Below, in pieces: positions 1 to 8,914 of a DNA stretch of 64,000 nt; positions within the stretch are counted from its first letter, which is position 1; each line of letters starts with the position of its first letter. A model generated the notes under the pieces. It saw nothing but the letters and a program-made list of their open reading frames with translations. It was not told where the DNA came from and ran no database searches. Origin of the DNA: Baekduia soli (GTDB lineage Bacteria > Actinomycetota > Thermoleophilia > Solirubrobacterales > Solirubrobacteraceae); assembly GCF_007970665.1 (NCBI RefSeq), contig NZ_CP042430.1:3658001-3722000 (forward strand), given 5' to 3'. The position numbers were made by a program, and so were the translations under genes.

Positions 1-399
1 CGGGCCGGGCTTGCCCGCCAGCGGCGTCGTGCCGCGCGCGTAGACGGCGATGGGCAGCTCGCGCAGCTTGGCGATGTCGCGGACGTTGCCGTCCAGGACG
101 ATGGCGGCGACCCCGCGCCGGGCGGCCTCCGCGCCGAGCAGCTCGCCCAGGTAGGCGTGCGGCCCGGGGCCCTGGACGACGAGGACGTCTCCCTCCCCCG
201 CGGCCAGCAGGGCGCGCATCAACGCGCTGCCGTAGCCGGGCTCGCACCGGGCGGTGACGGCCGGCCCGGCGATCGTCGCGCCGCCGTGCAGGCAGCGGAT
301 CGCGGGATCCAGCCCGTCCTCGAGGCGCTTGCCGCGCGCGTCGCAGATCACCGAGGCGTTCAGGCCCCGCACCGTCTCCGACAGCGACCGTTCGTCCAT
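1..399 (-). CDS. RraA-like family protein, C-terminus cut by window edge
   Basis: Reading leftward from an ATG at 399 (GGAGGG at 410-415 as ribosome site; a GTG at 405 is the alternative) gives about 133 residues open to the edge. The text matches the RraA / HMG-CHA aldolase fold: GDVLVVQGPG, then the signature VLDGNVRDI and ARGTTP, where the Arg and Asp positions form the active or metal site of class II aldolase members. Family members are either RNase E regulators or pyruvate-type aldolases; in actinobacteria the aldolase-like or unknown role is more likely. It stands just upstream of the hydrolase gene at 507-1268 on the same strand read-out but is separated by about 100 bp. Substrate cannot be told. 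Confidence 0.8.
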   Translation of the reverse strand, partial: MDERSLSETVRGLNASVICDARGKRLEDGLDPAIRCLHGGATIAGPAVTARCEPGYGSALMRALLAAGEGDVLVVQGPGPHAYLGELLGAEAARRGVAAIVLDGNVRDIAKLRELPIAVYARGTTPLAGKPGP

Positions 400-506
400 G
401 CTCACGTGACCCTCCGATGACGTCTTGGCCCGGTCCGGGCCGGGAGGCCCGGGCGGTGGTGGCGCATGCAACCTACCGGCTCGGCGCGCGGTGATCGTTG
501 GGCGCG

Positions 507-1268
507 TCAGCCCAGGCCGGCGGCGAAGGCGGCGATCGCCGCGACCGTCTCCTCCGGCGCCTCGAGGTGCGGGCTGTGGCGCGCGGGCAGCTCGACCCGC
601 GCGACGGCGGCCGGCGCGCCGCGCTCGATGCGGTCCAGCTGCTCCAGCGTCGCGTACTGGTCGTCGACGCCCTGCAGCAGCAGCGTCGGCGCGCGCAGGC
701 GGGCGATCTCCGCCGTCAGCTCCCAGCGCTCGAAGCCCGGCCCGAGCCAGACGTCGCACCAGCCGCCGAACGCGGCGTCGGGGTCGTCGTGGTGGCGGGC
801 CAGGCGCTCGCGCAGCCCGCCGTGCAGGTAGGCCTCGCGCGTGGCGCGGATGCCCGCCAGGGTCACGGGCTCGACGAACACGTGCGGCGCGATGAGCACG
901 GCACCGGTGACGGGCCGGGCGCCCGCGTGGATGAGCGCGATCGACGCGCCGTCGGAGTGCCCGACGAGGATCGGCCGCTCCGCCCCCAGCCCGCGCAGCA
1001 CGGCGGGCAGCACGTCGAGCGCCTCCTGGGCGAAGAAGGCCGCCGTGCGCGGCGCCGGCGGCGGGTCCGAGCGCCCGTGCCCGAAGCGCGAGAAGGCCAG
1101 CACGCGGCGCCCGGTCGCGGCCGCCAGGGCCTCCGGGAACGCGCGCCACAGCCCCACGGAGCCCAGGCCCTCGTGCAGGAGCACGAGCGCCGCGCGGTCC
1201 TCGTCGCCGTCCCAGGCCGCGGCCTCCAGGCGGCGTCCGGCGACCGTCAGCCCCAGCGCACCGCTCAC
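507..1268 (-). CDS. alpha/beta hydrolase fold protein
   Basis: A 253-aa single-domain alpha/beta hydrolase starting at a GTG (1268), 20 bp after the stop of the acetamidase gene, so probably co-transcribed with it. Visible features are the oxyanion region LHEGLGSVGLW, the nucleophile elbow GHSDGAS (catalytic Ser about residue 106), an acid in LLQGVDDQY and the His in RHSPHLEAPE near the C-terminus. The HEGLGS wording is typical of the MhpC-like subgroup often called 2-succinyl-6-hydroxy-cyclohexadiene carboxylate synthase-like in automated annotation, but the substrate is not predictable. The open frame continues upstream through the neighbouring gene in another frame; the GTG was chosen because homology begins there. 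Confidence 0.85.
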   Translation of the reverse strand: MSGALGLTVAGRRLEAAAWDGDEDRAALVLLHEGLGSVGLWRAFPEALAAATGRRVLAFSRFGHGRSDPPPAPRTAAFFAQEALDVLPAVLRGLGAERPILVGHSDGASIALIHAGARPVTGAVLIAPHVFVEPVTLAGIRATREAYLHGGLRERLARHHDDPDAAFGGWCDVWLGPGFERWELTAEIARLRAPTLLLQGVDDQYATLEQLDRIERGAPAAVARVELPARHSPHLEAPEETVAAIAAFAAGLG

Positions 1269-1288
1269 GCTTCGCGGGTCACCGCACC

Positions 1289-2203
1289 TCAGGCCCGGAA
1301 CGGACCGGGGCAGGCGTCGATCCTGGGGATCGCGAAGCGCGCGATCGTGCCGAAGCCCTCGGCCGGCCTGCAGCCCTGCGCTACGCCCGCGTCGCACGCG
1401 ACGGACAGGAAGATGAACGCGTCCTCGATCGTGAAGCCGTGCTCGTCGACGAGCATCCGCGCCGCCTCCTCGGAGACGAGCTGCAGCGCTTCGGCGTAGT
1501 CCGGCGCCGTGGCGTGCGGCACCCAGCGGTCGTGCAGCTCGGTCACCGGCCACGTCGCCTGGCGGCCCTTGACGACGCCGAAGCGAACGTCGACCTCCCC
1601 CGCGATCTCGACGCCGGTGAAGCAGATCTCCCCGTCGCCCATCGCCGCGTGCATGTCGCCGACCGCGAACATGCCGCCGGGCTGGCGCACCGGCAGGAAG
1701 ATGCGCGCGCCCTTGCCGTGCCAGTGGTCGTCGAGGTTGCCGCCGTGCCGGCCGGCCAGCCCGTTGGCCAGGGTCTCGCCCCCGGTCGCGACGCCGACGA
1801 CCCCGACCATCGGCATCGCCGGGAACGCCACGCGGTCGTTCATGCGCACGAGTCCGTCACGGACCTCGAACATGCGCGTGACGGGGGCCTGCACCAGCCC
1901 GCTGAGCTGACCGAACCCCGGGATCAGCGTCGCCACGCCCCACTGGACCGGCCGCACGTCGAGGATCTCGGCCACGAGCGAGTCGCCCGGCTCGGCGCCC
2001 CGCACGGCCACCGGGCCGGTCGCGCTGTTGATGCGCCCCATGTCGATCTCGGTGACGAGGTCGCGCTCGCTCGTGATCTGCCCCGAGAAGCAGTCGTTGG
2101 TCTCGAACGTCACGACGTCACCGGGCTCGACCTCCAGCACGGGCTGCAGGTCGGGTCCGAACGACCAGATGACCTGCTCGCGGCCGATCCGATGCGCGGC
2201 CAT
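1289..2203 (-). CDS. acetamidase/formamidase family protein
   Basis: A 304-aa protein of the FmdA/AmdA family, which hydrolyse formamide or short aliphatic amides to ammonia and the acid. Typical landmarks are the N-terminal VLEVEPGDVVTFETNDC, the GPVAVRGAEPGDSLVAEI block, HGGNLDDHWHGKGARIFLPV with its metal-binding His/Asp residues (about 160-175), and GDMHAAMGDGEICFTGVE. Length and domain order are normal for the short family form. It is followed by the alpha/beta hydrolase at 507-1268, suggesting a small catabolic unit. The exact amide is unknown. Confidence 0.9.
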   Translation of the reverse strand: MAAHRIGREQVIWSFGPDLQPVLEVEPGDVVTFETNDCFSGQITSERDLVTEIDMGRINSATGPVAVRGAEPGDSLVAEILDVRPVQWGVATLIPGFGQLSGLVQAPVTRMFEVRDGLVRMNDRVAFPAMPMVGVVGVATGGETLANGLAGRHGGNLDDHWHGKGARIFLPVRQPGGMFAVGDMHAAMGDGEICFTGVEIAGEVDVRFGVVKGRQATWPVTELHDRWVPHATAPDYAEALQLVSEEAARMLVDEHGFTIEDAFIFLSVACDAGVAQGCRPAEGFGTIARFAIPRIDACPGPFRA

Positions 2204-2634
2204 CAGCTCCCCCGTCCCATGGGATCGACGCTACCGCACGGCGCGGCCCGGGCGGCTCAGGACCCGAGGATCATCACCGCCAGCCGGGCCCGCGACCGGT
2301 GAGGATCCACCAGCGGTGGTCGCCGGGCGTGGCACCGGGCAGGTCGAGCGGCGCCGCGCCGCCGTGGATCGCGGCGGCGCCGTGGACCATCGCGCGGGAG
2401 TCCTCGATGCCCGTCACTCCCCGAGGTCATCGGCGCGCGCCGTCCCGTCGACCGACCCCCCGAGCATGGTGGCGCGTCGCCGCTCTGCTCGGGGCCTCAC
2501 CGCGGGAGCCGGTTGGTTGAACCCCGACGAATCAGCCGGACCGGGGGACTGCCCGAATCGTCGACCCGTGACGCGCAGATGGGCCACCTCCACCGATGGC
2601 CCACCTCGTGCAGCGCGCTCCTCAGAGGCCACGG
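2204..2634. other. intergenic, no supported gene
   Basis: About 430 bp between two leftward genes. The open frames here are short, have no family features and no convincing ribosome site. The region must hold the promoter of the acetamidase gene but no clear -10/-35 pair is visible. Confidence 0.5.
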
Positions 2635-2982
2635 CTACATCGCGCCAGGTCCCTGCATCTCGTAGTAGCTCCCGACGCGGTCGCGGTAGCCGACGTCGCG
2701 GTACTCGTCCGCGTCGAACTCCGGCGAGTCCTTGATCTGGGACTTGCTGCGCGAGACGTACACCGTCTCCTCGGCCCGATCCACGCGGTCGATCACCCCG
2801 GCAGGCAACAACACCTTCTTGCCGAAGATCCATGGGCCGGTGTCCACCACGATGTAGCTCGCACCGACGTCATTGCTGGCCTCGTCGATCTTGCCGATGC
2901 CGCCGTCCGAAGCCTGCACGCTGAAGCCGACGAGGCTCTCGGTCGACCAGTCCTGCTCGCGATACGCCCACATGTCGCTCAT
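2635..2982 (-). CDS. PRC-barrel domain protein
   Basis: A 115-aa protein from ATG 2982, preceded on the minus strand by an AAAGGA ribosome site. The first 75 residues read as a PRC-barrel: LVGFSVQASDGGIGKIDEAS, then ASYIVVDTGPWIFGKKVLLP and DRVDRAEETVYVSRSK, the pattern of small beta-barrels found in RimM, photosynthetic reaction-centre H subunits and stress-type soluble proteins. The tail is acidic and tyrosine-rich (DADEYRDVGYRD). Such free-standing proteins are common and mostly uncharacterised in actinobacteria. A longer upstream extension is open but has no homology and lacks a ribosome site. Confidence 0.8.
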   Translation of the reverse strand: MSDMWAYREQDWSTESLVGFSVQASDGGIGKIDEASNDVGASYIVVDTGPWIFGKKVLLPAGVIDRVDRAEETVYVSRSKSQIKDSPEFDADEYRDVGYRDRVGSYYEMQGPGAM

Positions 2983-3614
2983 CGCAGCCGTCCTTTCGCT
3001 CGGTTGCCCATGGCGTTCCCGGGCCTGGGGGTCGCCAACCACTGAGGTCGGCGACAGCACGTGGGCCGGCACGCTCTGGTGCGCGACCTGGCCCCGAGAC
3101 GCACACCGCCGCGAACGTACCGGGAAGGGTGCCGCCGGCCGCCCGAGTCGGATCCTCAGAGCTCCGGACAGCCGGCAGGGTCCCCCTCCCGCGGCGCTGG
3201 GTGCCATGCGACCGCCGTAGACGACGGACGACGGGCCGTCCCCGTCGCCGTCTCGCCGGAGGTGAGCTACTTCGGTCTCCGCCTTCGTTCGTGCTGGCCG
3301 CCGACGGGGAGTCGCCATGCCCGAGATGTCATCGACCCGGCCGCGGGCGGGCTCCGTGGTCCGATCCTCCGACGCCGTTGATCATCGCTTACCAGAGGCA
3401 TGGGCCGGGAATCTCCAACATGCCGCGCTCTACCTCGCTGAGCTTCGAGACGGGCGACGGCAACGGTCTAGGTGGCGGCTGGCAGAGGGGCCGGCCGCCA
3501 CCGCATACGAGGGACGCCGGCACCGGCCCGGCCGGAGATCATCGGTGCTGATCCGGGCGCGTCTGGCGTGTTGCCTGACACGGATCAAGAGATTCAGCCG
3601 GCCGAGGGAGGCCA
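2983..3614. other. intergenic up to the element 1 boundary, no supported gene
   Basis: About 630 bp. Short frames occur on both strands but none shows domain-like sequence. The region ends at the tRNA-derived repeat that marks the far end of integrative element 1. Confidence 0.45.
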
Positions 3615-3656
3615 TGGGCCGGGGAGGACTCGAACCCCCATCAGACGGATTATGAG
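3615..3656 (-). repeat. att-type repeat 1: tRNA(CAU) 3' half, distal copy
   Basis: A 42-bp copy of the 3' half of the tRNA at 27720-27793, from the discriminator base to the anticodon loop. It differs from the tRNA at two bases, both in the variable loop. There is no matching 5' half, so it is not a tRNA gene. It marks the tRNA-distal end of element 1 and probably preserves the host's original tRNA 3' sequence. Confidence 0.85.
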
Positions 3657-3982
3657 CGCAGGAATGGGTCATTCCGCTTAGTCTCATTCGATCCGGTTTG
3701 GCTCTGCAGAGCGAAATCCTAGCACCCGTTGGGTCCCGCGAGGCCGAGTCCAAAGCTCAGACAGAGGCACGCCGGGGACAGAAACAGGGACAGAGGTCGC
3801 AAGCCTCGTCGCAACAGCCATCACTTGGTCTGGGCGAAGGCGCCTACGCCGCAGCACTCATCGCTGGAACCCGGCTCGCGATGCGTTGAGGGGATGACAG
3901 CCCGGCTGAGCGGCTGGCATTCCGCCCCTGCGGAGCCCGGTCACGGATGTCACCGGCTGCGGGTCGCGCGGCGACTCGCCGG

Positions 3983-4018
3983 GTGATCCGGGAGCGCCAC
4001 GCGACGCTCCCGGGTCAC
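3983..4018 (-). terminator. hairpin downstream of the 4032-4790 gene
   Basis: A 14-bp stem (3983-3996 with 4005-4018, one G-T pair) around an 8-nt loop, lying 14 bp past the stop codon of the leftward ferritin-like gene. No T run follows, so it is a likely but not classical intrinsic terminator. Confidence 0.55.
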
Positions 4019-4031
4019 TGGCTTGCCTGCC

Positions 4032-4790
4032 CTAAGCGTCGATGGGCGTCGGGTCCGGCGTGTTGACCTCGGCGAACGTCGGCGTGCGCGGCGTGATGTC
4101 GTCGAAGTCGAAGAACTGCCCGGGCTTGGCGCCCTTGGCCCCGAAGCCGAAGCCAGCGGCCTGCAGTGCCTTGACGGCGTCGAGGATGTCGGTGAAGTCG
4201 ACCTTCATGTAGATGCGGTCGTTGCCGAGCTGACCGAGCGACTGCAGCGCGAGTGCCCGGTGCACGGCCTCAGCGCCCATGAACTCCGCCGGCACGGCGG
4301 CGAGCTTGGGATCGGCCTTGGCGAACGCGCCGACGCCGATGAGGTAGGCGTTGACGAAGATCTGGTCGCCGGCGACCAGCGTCGTCAGGAGACCCGTCTG
4401 GCTGGCCAGCACGGCATTGGGGACCCAGATCCGCTTGGTCAGCGGTGTGGCGCCGAGCCCGATGAGCGTGTTGTAGTGCGCCAGCTCCTCCTGGGCCGCG
4501 GCGCCGATGTTGCGGCGCGTGACCTTGTCCTTAACGATCGGGCGGCGGTAGCCCAGCGTGTTGACGATCGTCGCCAGGACCTCGGCCGTCGCCGCGACGT
4601 TGAGGATCGTCTGGGTCGTGTTGTTGGGGTTGGCCGGACCCGTGGCCGCCGATGCCGCCGACGGCAGCGATCCGATGAGACCCATGCCCCCTAGCGCACC
4701 GGCCGCACCCATCATGAACTTCCGCCGCGAGTGCTCCGGGGCGCCGGTCTTGAGGACGGCCTTGTGGAGGACTTCGAGCTCTTCGGACAT
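4032..4790 (-). CDS. Tat-exported ferritin-like domain protein
   Basis: 252 aa. Residues 20-50 form a twin-arginine signal (HSRRKFMMG, hydrophobic stretch, cleavage after AASA), so the protein is exported folded. The mature part is a four-helix ferritin-like bundle: paired helices carry AAAQEELAHY and EAVHRALALQSLG, giving the E and E-x-x-H metal ligands expected for a di-iron site. It is the most divergent of the three ferritin-like proteins in this element and has a long C-terminal tail (GQFFDFDDITPRTPTF). It is transcribed leftward, away from the two related genes at 5786-7143. Role is probably iron or oxidant handling outside the membrane; this is inferred from fold only. Confidence 0.8.
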   Translation of the reverse strand: MSEELEVLHKAVLKTGAPEHSRRKFMMGAAGALGGMGLIGSLPSAASAATGPANPNNTTQTILNVAATAEVLATIVNTLGYRRPIVKDKVTRRNIGAAAQEELAHYNTLIGLGATPLTKRIWVPNAVLASQTGLLTTLVAGDQIFVNAYLIGVGAFAKADPKLAAVPAEFMGAEAVHRALALQSLGQLGNDRIYMKVDFTDILDAVKALQAAGFGFGAKGAKPGQFFDFDDITPRTPTFAEVNTPDPTPIDA

Positions 4791-4929
4791 CTGTGCTCCT
4801 TGGGTCGGATGACGCCTGGAGGGCGACCTTGCGCGTGATGACGCAGAGCTCGTCAGACCGGATCATTCGTTGGCACCTCTACGCCATCGTTGCCCCGGCA
4901 ACGGTCGCCGTGGCTGCAGCAAGGCGGAA

Positions 4930-5664
4930 TCAGCAGGTCAGCGCGGCCCGCGCGCGGACATGGCGCAGGGTGGTCCGCTCGAGCGTGAGGATCCTGCGCA
5001 GCAGGCGGCGCGCACGGGCGTCGCGGGTGCGGCGCAGGGCCCGGCGATGGGCGGCGACGTAGCCCTCCCAGCGCCGCGTCGACCGCCGGGCCCGTGCGCA
5101 CCGTGCGGGGGACTTCATGCTCGGCGACGACGCGGCCGGGGAGCCCGTGGGCGACGGCGGGGCGACTGCCGACGGGTCCCCCGCGGGCGCGGAGGTGAGC
5201 GTCCCGGTGCTGTCGACCTGGACCTGCCAGGGCGCTCCCGGCGCGCACGAGGTGCCGACGCTGAGCCAGTAGGTCGCCGGACCCGTGACGGCGACGGTGA
5301 ACTGCTTCGCGGCCCCGGCGCCGGCGCCCATCGCCTGGCCGAGCGGATCCGAGACACCCGGATTCGCGCCGTACAGCGTCGCGAACGCCCCGTCGGCATC
5401 ATCGGTGCAGGTGCCCCGCGCGGACTGCGACACCGAGACCGTCACCTGCGCCGCGCCCGGGCCCGCGGAGATGTAGAGCCAGTCCTCGTCGGTGTTGGAG
5501 TCCGTCTGGCCCGTGTAGGCCACGCCGGGCTGCAGCGGGCCCGTCGCGGCCGACGGGCTGTCGTCGGGCTCGGCGATCGGGACCGCCGCGCCCGCGCCCC
5601 CCGGCAGGGCCAGCGCGACGGCGACGAGGACGGCGACGAGCGATGCGGCGTGATGGACGGGCAT
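4930..5664 (-). CDS. secreted protein with PPC-like beta-sandwich and basic C-terminus
   Basis: 244 aa from ATG 5664. Residues 1-27 are a Sec-type signal (LVAVLVAVALALPGGAGAA). The middle (about 35-145) reads as a pre-peptidase C-terminal-like beta domain: GVAYTGQTDSNTDEDWLYIS, QVTVSVSQSARGTC and QFTVAVTGPATYWLSVG, with two Cys that may pair. A Pro/Ser linker follows, then a very Arg-rich helix-like tail (residues about 190-244). PPC domains often act as carbohydrate or surface-binding modules on secreted proteins. The gene sits between the leftward ferritin-like gene and the rightward pair. The basic tail could reflect a frameshift, but no better frame was found. Confidence 0.6.
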   Translation of the reverse strand: MPVHHAASLVAVLVAVALALPGGAGAAVPIAEPDDSPSAATGPLQPGVAYTGQTDSNTDEDWLYISAGPGAAQVTVSVSQSARGTCTDDADGAFATLYGANPGVSDPLGQAMGAGAGAAKQFTVAVTGPATYWLSVGTSCAPGAPWQVQVDSTGTLTSAPAGDPSAVAPPSPTGSPAASSPSMKSPARCARARRSTRRWEGYVAAHRRALRRTRDARARRLLRRILTLERTTLRHVRARAALTC

Positions 5665-5785
5665 AGCACCGGGGAGGGTGCCCACATCGGACACCGCCGG
5701 CGCGCCCATTCCCGGTGTGATGATCCGTTCGGCGTCGCGTGCCGCAAACACCCGGCATATGGGCAGCGATCTCCAAGGGAGTCCC

Positions 5786-6460
5786 ATGCATGACCAGGTG
5801 AGCGTCGTCGACTTCGACGGCGATGAGGCGGTGGCCGAGGCCGTCGCCGGACTGCAGGAGGCGGGATCGACCCGAGGAGCGTTCTTCCGACGTGCGGGCG
5901 CCGTGGCCGGCGCCGGCGCCGCGGCGGTGCTGCTTCCGTCGGCCGTCGCCCAGGCCCGCAGCGGCGGGTCAAAGAAGAACGACATCAAGATCCTCAACTT
6001 CGCGCTGACGCTCGAGTACCTCGAGGCCGCGTTCTACGCCGAGGCCCTGGCCGTTGGTGGCTACACGGGCTCCGTGCTGAACTTCGCCCAGGTCGTCGCC
6101 TCGCACGAGGCCACGCACGTGGCGACGCTCCAGGGCGTCCTCGGGTCCAAGGCCGTCAAGAAGCCGAGCTTCGACTTCAAGGGCACCACGCGCCACTGGC
6201 ACTCGTTCCTGCGCACCTCGAAGGTCCTCGAGGACACCGGGGTCGCCGCCTACCAGGGCCAGGCCCCGCTCATCCACCAGAACGCGGTGCTCGGGCCGGC
6301 CGGGGCGATCCTCGCCGTCGAGGCCCGCCACGCCGCGTGGGTGCGCGACCTGCTCTACGCGGGCAAGTCCGTCAAGCCCGCGCCGGAGGCGTTCAGCGTC
6401 CCCATGTCCATGTCCGAAGTCCTGAGCGCGGTCAAGAAGACCGGCTTCATCACGTCCTGA
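5786..6460 (+). CDS. ferritin-like domain protein, exported
   Basis: 224 aa from ATG 5786 with AAGGGAG immediately upstream at 5775. A signal-like segment (FFRRAGAVAGAGAAAVLL, ending SAVAQA) has an RR pair but not the full Tat consensus. The mature region is the classic actinobacterial ferritin-like bundle (Pfam Ferritin_2 type): ILNFALTLEYLEAAFYAEAL, SHEATHVATL, LEDTGVAAYQG and VEARHAAWVRDL, giving the two E-x-x-H pairs and bridging Glu of a di-iron centre. It is followed after 17 bp by a paralogue, so both probably form one transcript. Proposed role is iron storage or peroxide defence in the cell envelope. Confidence 0.85.
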   Translation: MHDQVSVVDFDGDEAVAEAVAGLQEAGSTRGAFFRRAGAVAGAGAAAVLLPSAVAQARSGGSKKNDIKILNFALTLEYLEAAFYAEALAVGGYTGSVLNFAQVVASHEATHVATLQGVLGSKAVKKPSFDFKGTTRHWHSFLRTSKVLEDTGVAAYQGQAPLIHQNAVLGPAGAILAVEARHAAWVRDLLYAGKSVKPAPEAFSVPMSMSEVLSAVKKTGFITS

Positions 6461-6477
6461 CCCGGGAGACCGACACC

Positions 6478-7143
6478 ATGTTCACCACCAAGCCCAGGGT
6501 CGATCTGTCCGGGGTCGTCGCCTTCGACCGCGACGGCGCCCTCCAGGAGACTGAAGAGCACGCCCGGCGCACCTCGCGCCGCGGCTTCCTGCGGGCCTCC
6601 GGCCTCGCCGTCGGCGGCGCGGCCGTCGCCGGCAGCGTCCTGCCCGGCACCGCCCTCGCGGCGGGCACCCCGAAGGGCGACGTCGCGATCCTCAACTTCG
6701 CGCTGACGCTCGAGTACCTGGAGACCGCGTTCTACGCCGCGGCGCTCAAGCAGGCCGACCTCAAGGGCGAGCACCTGCGGCTGGCCCGCACCGTGCACGC
6801 CCACGAGGCAGCGCACGTCGCCGCGCTGAAGAAGGCGCTGGGCTCTGCCGCGGTCAAGAAGCCCTCGTTCGACTTCGGCTCGGCCGTCGCGAGCCAGGGC
6901 GCCTTCTCCTCGACGGCCATCACGCTGGAGGACACCGGCGTGCAGGCCTACCAGGGCCAGACGCCGTTCATCCGGTCCAACGCGATCTTCAAGGCCGCCA
7001 TCTCGATCCACCCCGTCGAGGCGCGCCACGCCGCGTGGATCCGCAACATCTCCGGCCAGGCACCGGCACCCGACGCGTTCAACCCCGCGCTGACCAAGGC
7101 ACAGGTGCTCGCCGCCGTGACCGGGACCGGCTTCATCCAGTAA
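6478..7143 (+). CDS. Tat-exported ferritin-like domain protein
   Basis: 221 aa, start ATG 6478. A textbook Tat signal (TSRRGFLRASG, hydrophobic core, cleavage near GTALA) precedes a ferritin-like bundle closely similar to the preceding gene: NFALTLEYLETAFYAAAL, HAHEAAHVAALKKALG, LEDTGVQAYQGQTPF and PVEARHAAWIRN. The shared blocks show the two genes arose by duplication. Length is normal for the family. It ends the rightward pair, and 70 bp later a short leftward gene terminates. Confidence 0.88.
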   Translation: MFTTKPRVDLSGVVAFDRDGALQETEEHARRTSRRGFLRASGLAVGGAAVAGSVLPGTALAAGTPKGDVAILNFALTLEYLETAFYAAALKQADLKGEHLRLARTVHAHEAAHVAALKKALGSAAVKKPSFDFGSAVASQGAFSSTAITLEDTGVQAYQGQTPFIRSNAIFKAAISIHPVEARHAAWIRNISGQAPAPDAFNPALTKAQVLAAVTGTGFIQ

Positions 7144-7212
7144 CCCGCGCGGCGACGCTCGGTCGTCGCAGCGGCCACAGACCTGCCAGCCATCGCCAGC
7201 GGTGGCTGGCAG

Positions 7213-7464
7213 CTACAGGCCGCCCACGTCCTCGTACTTACGGCTGCGCTCGAGCGCTCGAAGCGATCCAGAAGCATCGATCCGGCCGTCCGCGGCGCGG
7301 GCCTCACGCAGTCGTGACAGGACACGACCGATGCGCTCCGGTCGCTCGCCGTCGATCACCATGCGCGCCTCGGTGATCGTCAGCACCGTATGGAGGTGAG
7401 GACGGACGGCGTGCTCGGCAAGGATCTGCCGGGCCTCCAGGAGCTCTATGTGCTGACGGTGCAC
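7213..7464 (-). CDS. hypothetical protein, helical
   Basis: 83 aa if started at GTG 7464, which has GGAGG seven bases upstream; an ATG at 7494 is the alternative but lacks a site. The sequence (QHIELLEARQILAEHAV, RIGRVLSRLREARAADGR) looks like two amphipathic helices. I do not recognise a family. It ends 69 bp beyond the ferritin-like pair in convergent orientation. Confidence 0.45.
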   Translation of the reverse strand: MHRQHIELLEARQILAEHAVRPHLHTVLTITEARMVIDGERPERIGRVLSRLREARAADGRIDASGSLRALERSRKYEDVGGL

Positions 7465-8062
7465 GCCTTCGCCTCCAAGTATGGACCGCCACATAGTCGC
7501 ACGCCGCGTGAAACTCGCCGTGTGGCGCCTGCGAAACCGACCGACGGATCGGGTGCAGCCCGCTGCGTCCCATAGGTCACGCCTGGGCCGGCCGGCATGG
7601 ACGCTGCTCGCGCGCCACCACCCGACGGTCGGGATCGCCCACCTCCACCCCATCGGCCGACACCATCCGCCACGATCCTCGCCGCGTCCCGCACGTGCTT
7701 GATCGCCCGATATGACTCGGCAGTCGTCACGACGATGCCCTCATCGCCGATCGTCGCGCCGGTTCTGGTCGCCGCCGGGTCGCCGTCCTATCGCTTCGTG
7801 GACACCCTTCGTCGGGTGAGGGGCCCAGCACCGCCGATCGCCCAGTGACTGCGGGGTTTGACGGCCTGGCGCTGACCCCGACCACCCGCGCTCACCATGT
7901 ACTTCGTAGCGGTGGCAGAGCTCGGGTGGTCGGTGTCAGGTCCAGGCGGGACGGGCAGCGGGGCTGGCGGTGCTGGGCCCTGGAGCAGATCAGAAGCTCG
8001 AGATCTCTGTACAGCGAACCCTGAACAGAAAGAACGACAACGACAGAAGCAGACGGTGGCGC
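7465..8062. other. intergenic between divergent genes, no supported gene
   Basis: About 600 bp between the leftward 7213-7464 gene and the rightward Replic_Relax-type gene. Short frames on both strands lack recognisable features. Presumably holds the promoters for both directions. Confidence 0.4.
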
Positions 8063-8872
8063 ATGCATGACAACGAGAGAGCGGCGACAGATAGGCCGGT
8101 GGTCACGGCGGGCGATTGGCCGGTGCGACGCGGTCGGCGCGGGGTGCACGAGGAAGCGCGGGATCGGCGGTGGCTGCAGTGGATCGGCCGATTTCGGTTC
8201 GTGACCGTTGATCTGCTGGCATTGCGATTTGGCGTCAGCGTGCAGCAGGCTCGGGCCAGGGTCCGCCGTCTGGAGGGCGAGGGTCTCGTGGTGGCCGTGC
8301 GTGCGCACGTCTCAGAACCCAAGGCGATCTACCTGAGCCCCAAGGGCGCGCGGGCCATCGGACGCCGGCCGCGACGCAAGGCACCGCGGGCGGCGGTTCA
8401 GCGTGAGCACGAACTCGCCGTTGTCGAGCTCGCCGCCGGCCTCGAGCTGGCCGCGCATCCCGGTGTCGAGGTGCTCAGCGAGCGCGACTGCCAGGGCCGC
8501 GAGGCCGACGGTCTCGGTCGTTTCAGCATTGACGTCCTCGACGATCGCGGACAGAGCGGCCGTCGCTGGCCGGACCTCATCGTCTGCCAAGGCGACCGGC
8601 GGGTCGCCATCGAGATCGAGTTCGCGACCAAGGCCGCTAGCCGGCTGGCGAGCATCGTTGCTAGCTATCTCGCTAGCGAGCTCGCCGAGGTCCGCTTTCT
8701 CGTGGCCTCACCGGCGCTGGCCGCGCGCTTGGCCCGGATCACGACGATCGAGCGCGGCCGTTTGGCCAATCGTCGCATCAGCACCAACGTGGCCCTGAGC
8801 ATCGCCCCGTGGCAACACGCACCGGAAAGCGTCTACGCCGCGATCGTCCGCAGCGCCGGCGCGTACGGATAA
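8063..8872 (+). CDS. Replic_Relax-type protein (winged helix plus nuclease-like fold)
   Basis: 269 aa from ATG 8063. Residues about 35-90 form a winged helix (FRFVTVDLLALRFGVS, ARARVRRLEGEGLV), followed by YLSPKGARAIG, then REHELAVVELAAGLEL and a C-terminal domain with WPDLIVCQGDRRVAIEIE, a D-x(n)-E-I-E core like restriction-nuclease folds. This order is that of the replication-relaxation family found on actinobacterial integrative elements and plasmids, where it is thought to help plasmid-style replication or transfer initiation. Its presence supports element 1 being a mobile unit once able to replicate. The catalytic role of the nuclease-like core is unproven. Confidence 0.75.
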   Translation: MHDNERAATDRPVVTAGDWPVRRGRRGVHEEARDRRWLQWIGRFRFVTVDLLALRFGVSVQQARARVRRLEGEGLVVAVRAHVSEPKAIYLSPKGARAIGRRPRRKAPRAAVQREHELAVVELAAGLELAAHPGVEVLSERDCQGREADGLGRFSIDVLDDRGQSGRRWPDLIVCQGDRRVAIEIEFATKAASRLASIVASYLASELAEVRFLVASPALAARLARITTIERGRLANRRISTNVALSIAPWQHAPESVYAAIVRSAGAYG

Positions 8873-8914
8873 TGCCTTGCTGCTGGCATGACGCCCTCGG
8901 TCTGGGCGCAACGT

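Noticed and set aside
3615-3656. tRNA-like sequence taken as a second tRNA gene (also 12103-12146)
   Set aside because: Only the 3' half is present; no D arm or 5' acceptor strand precedes either copy.
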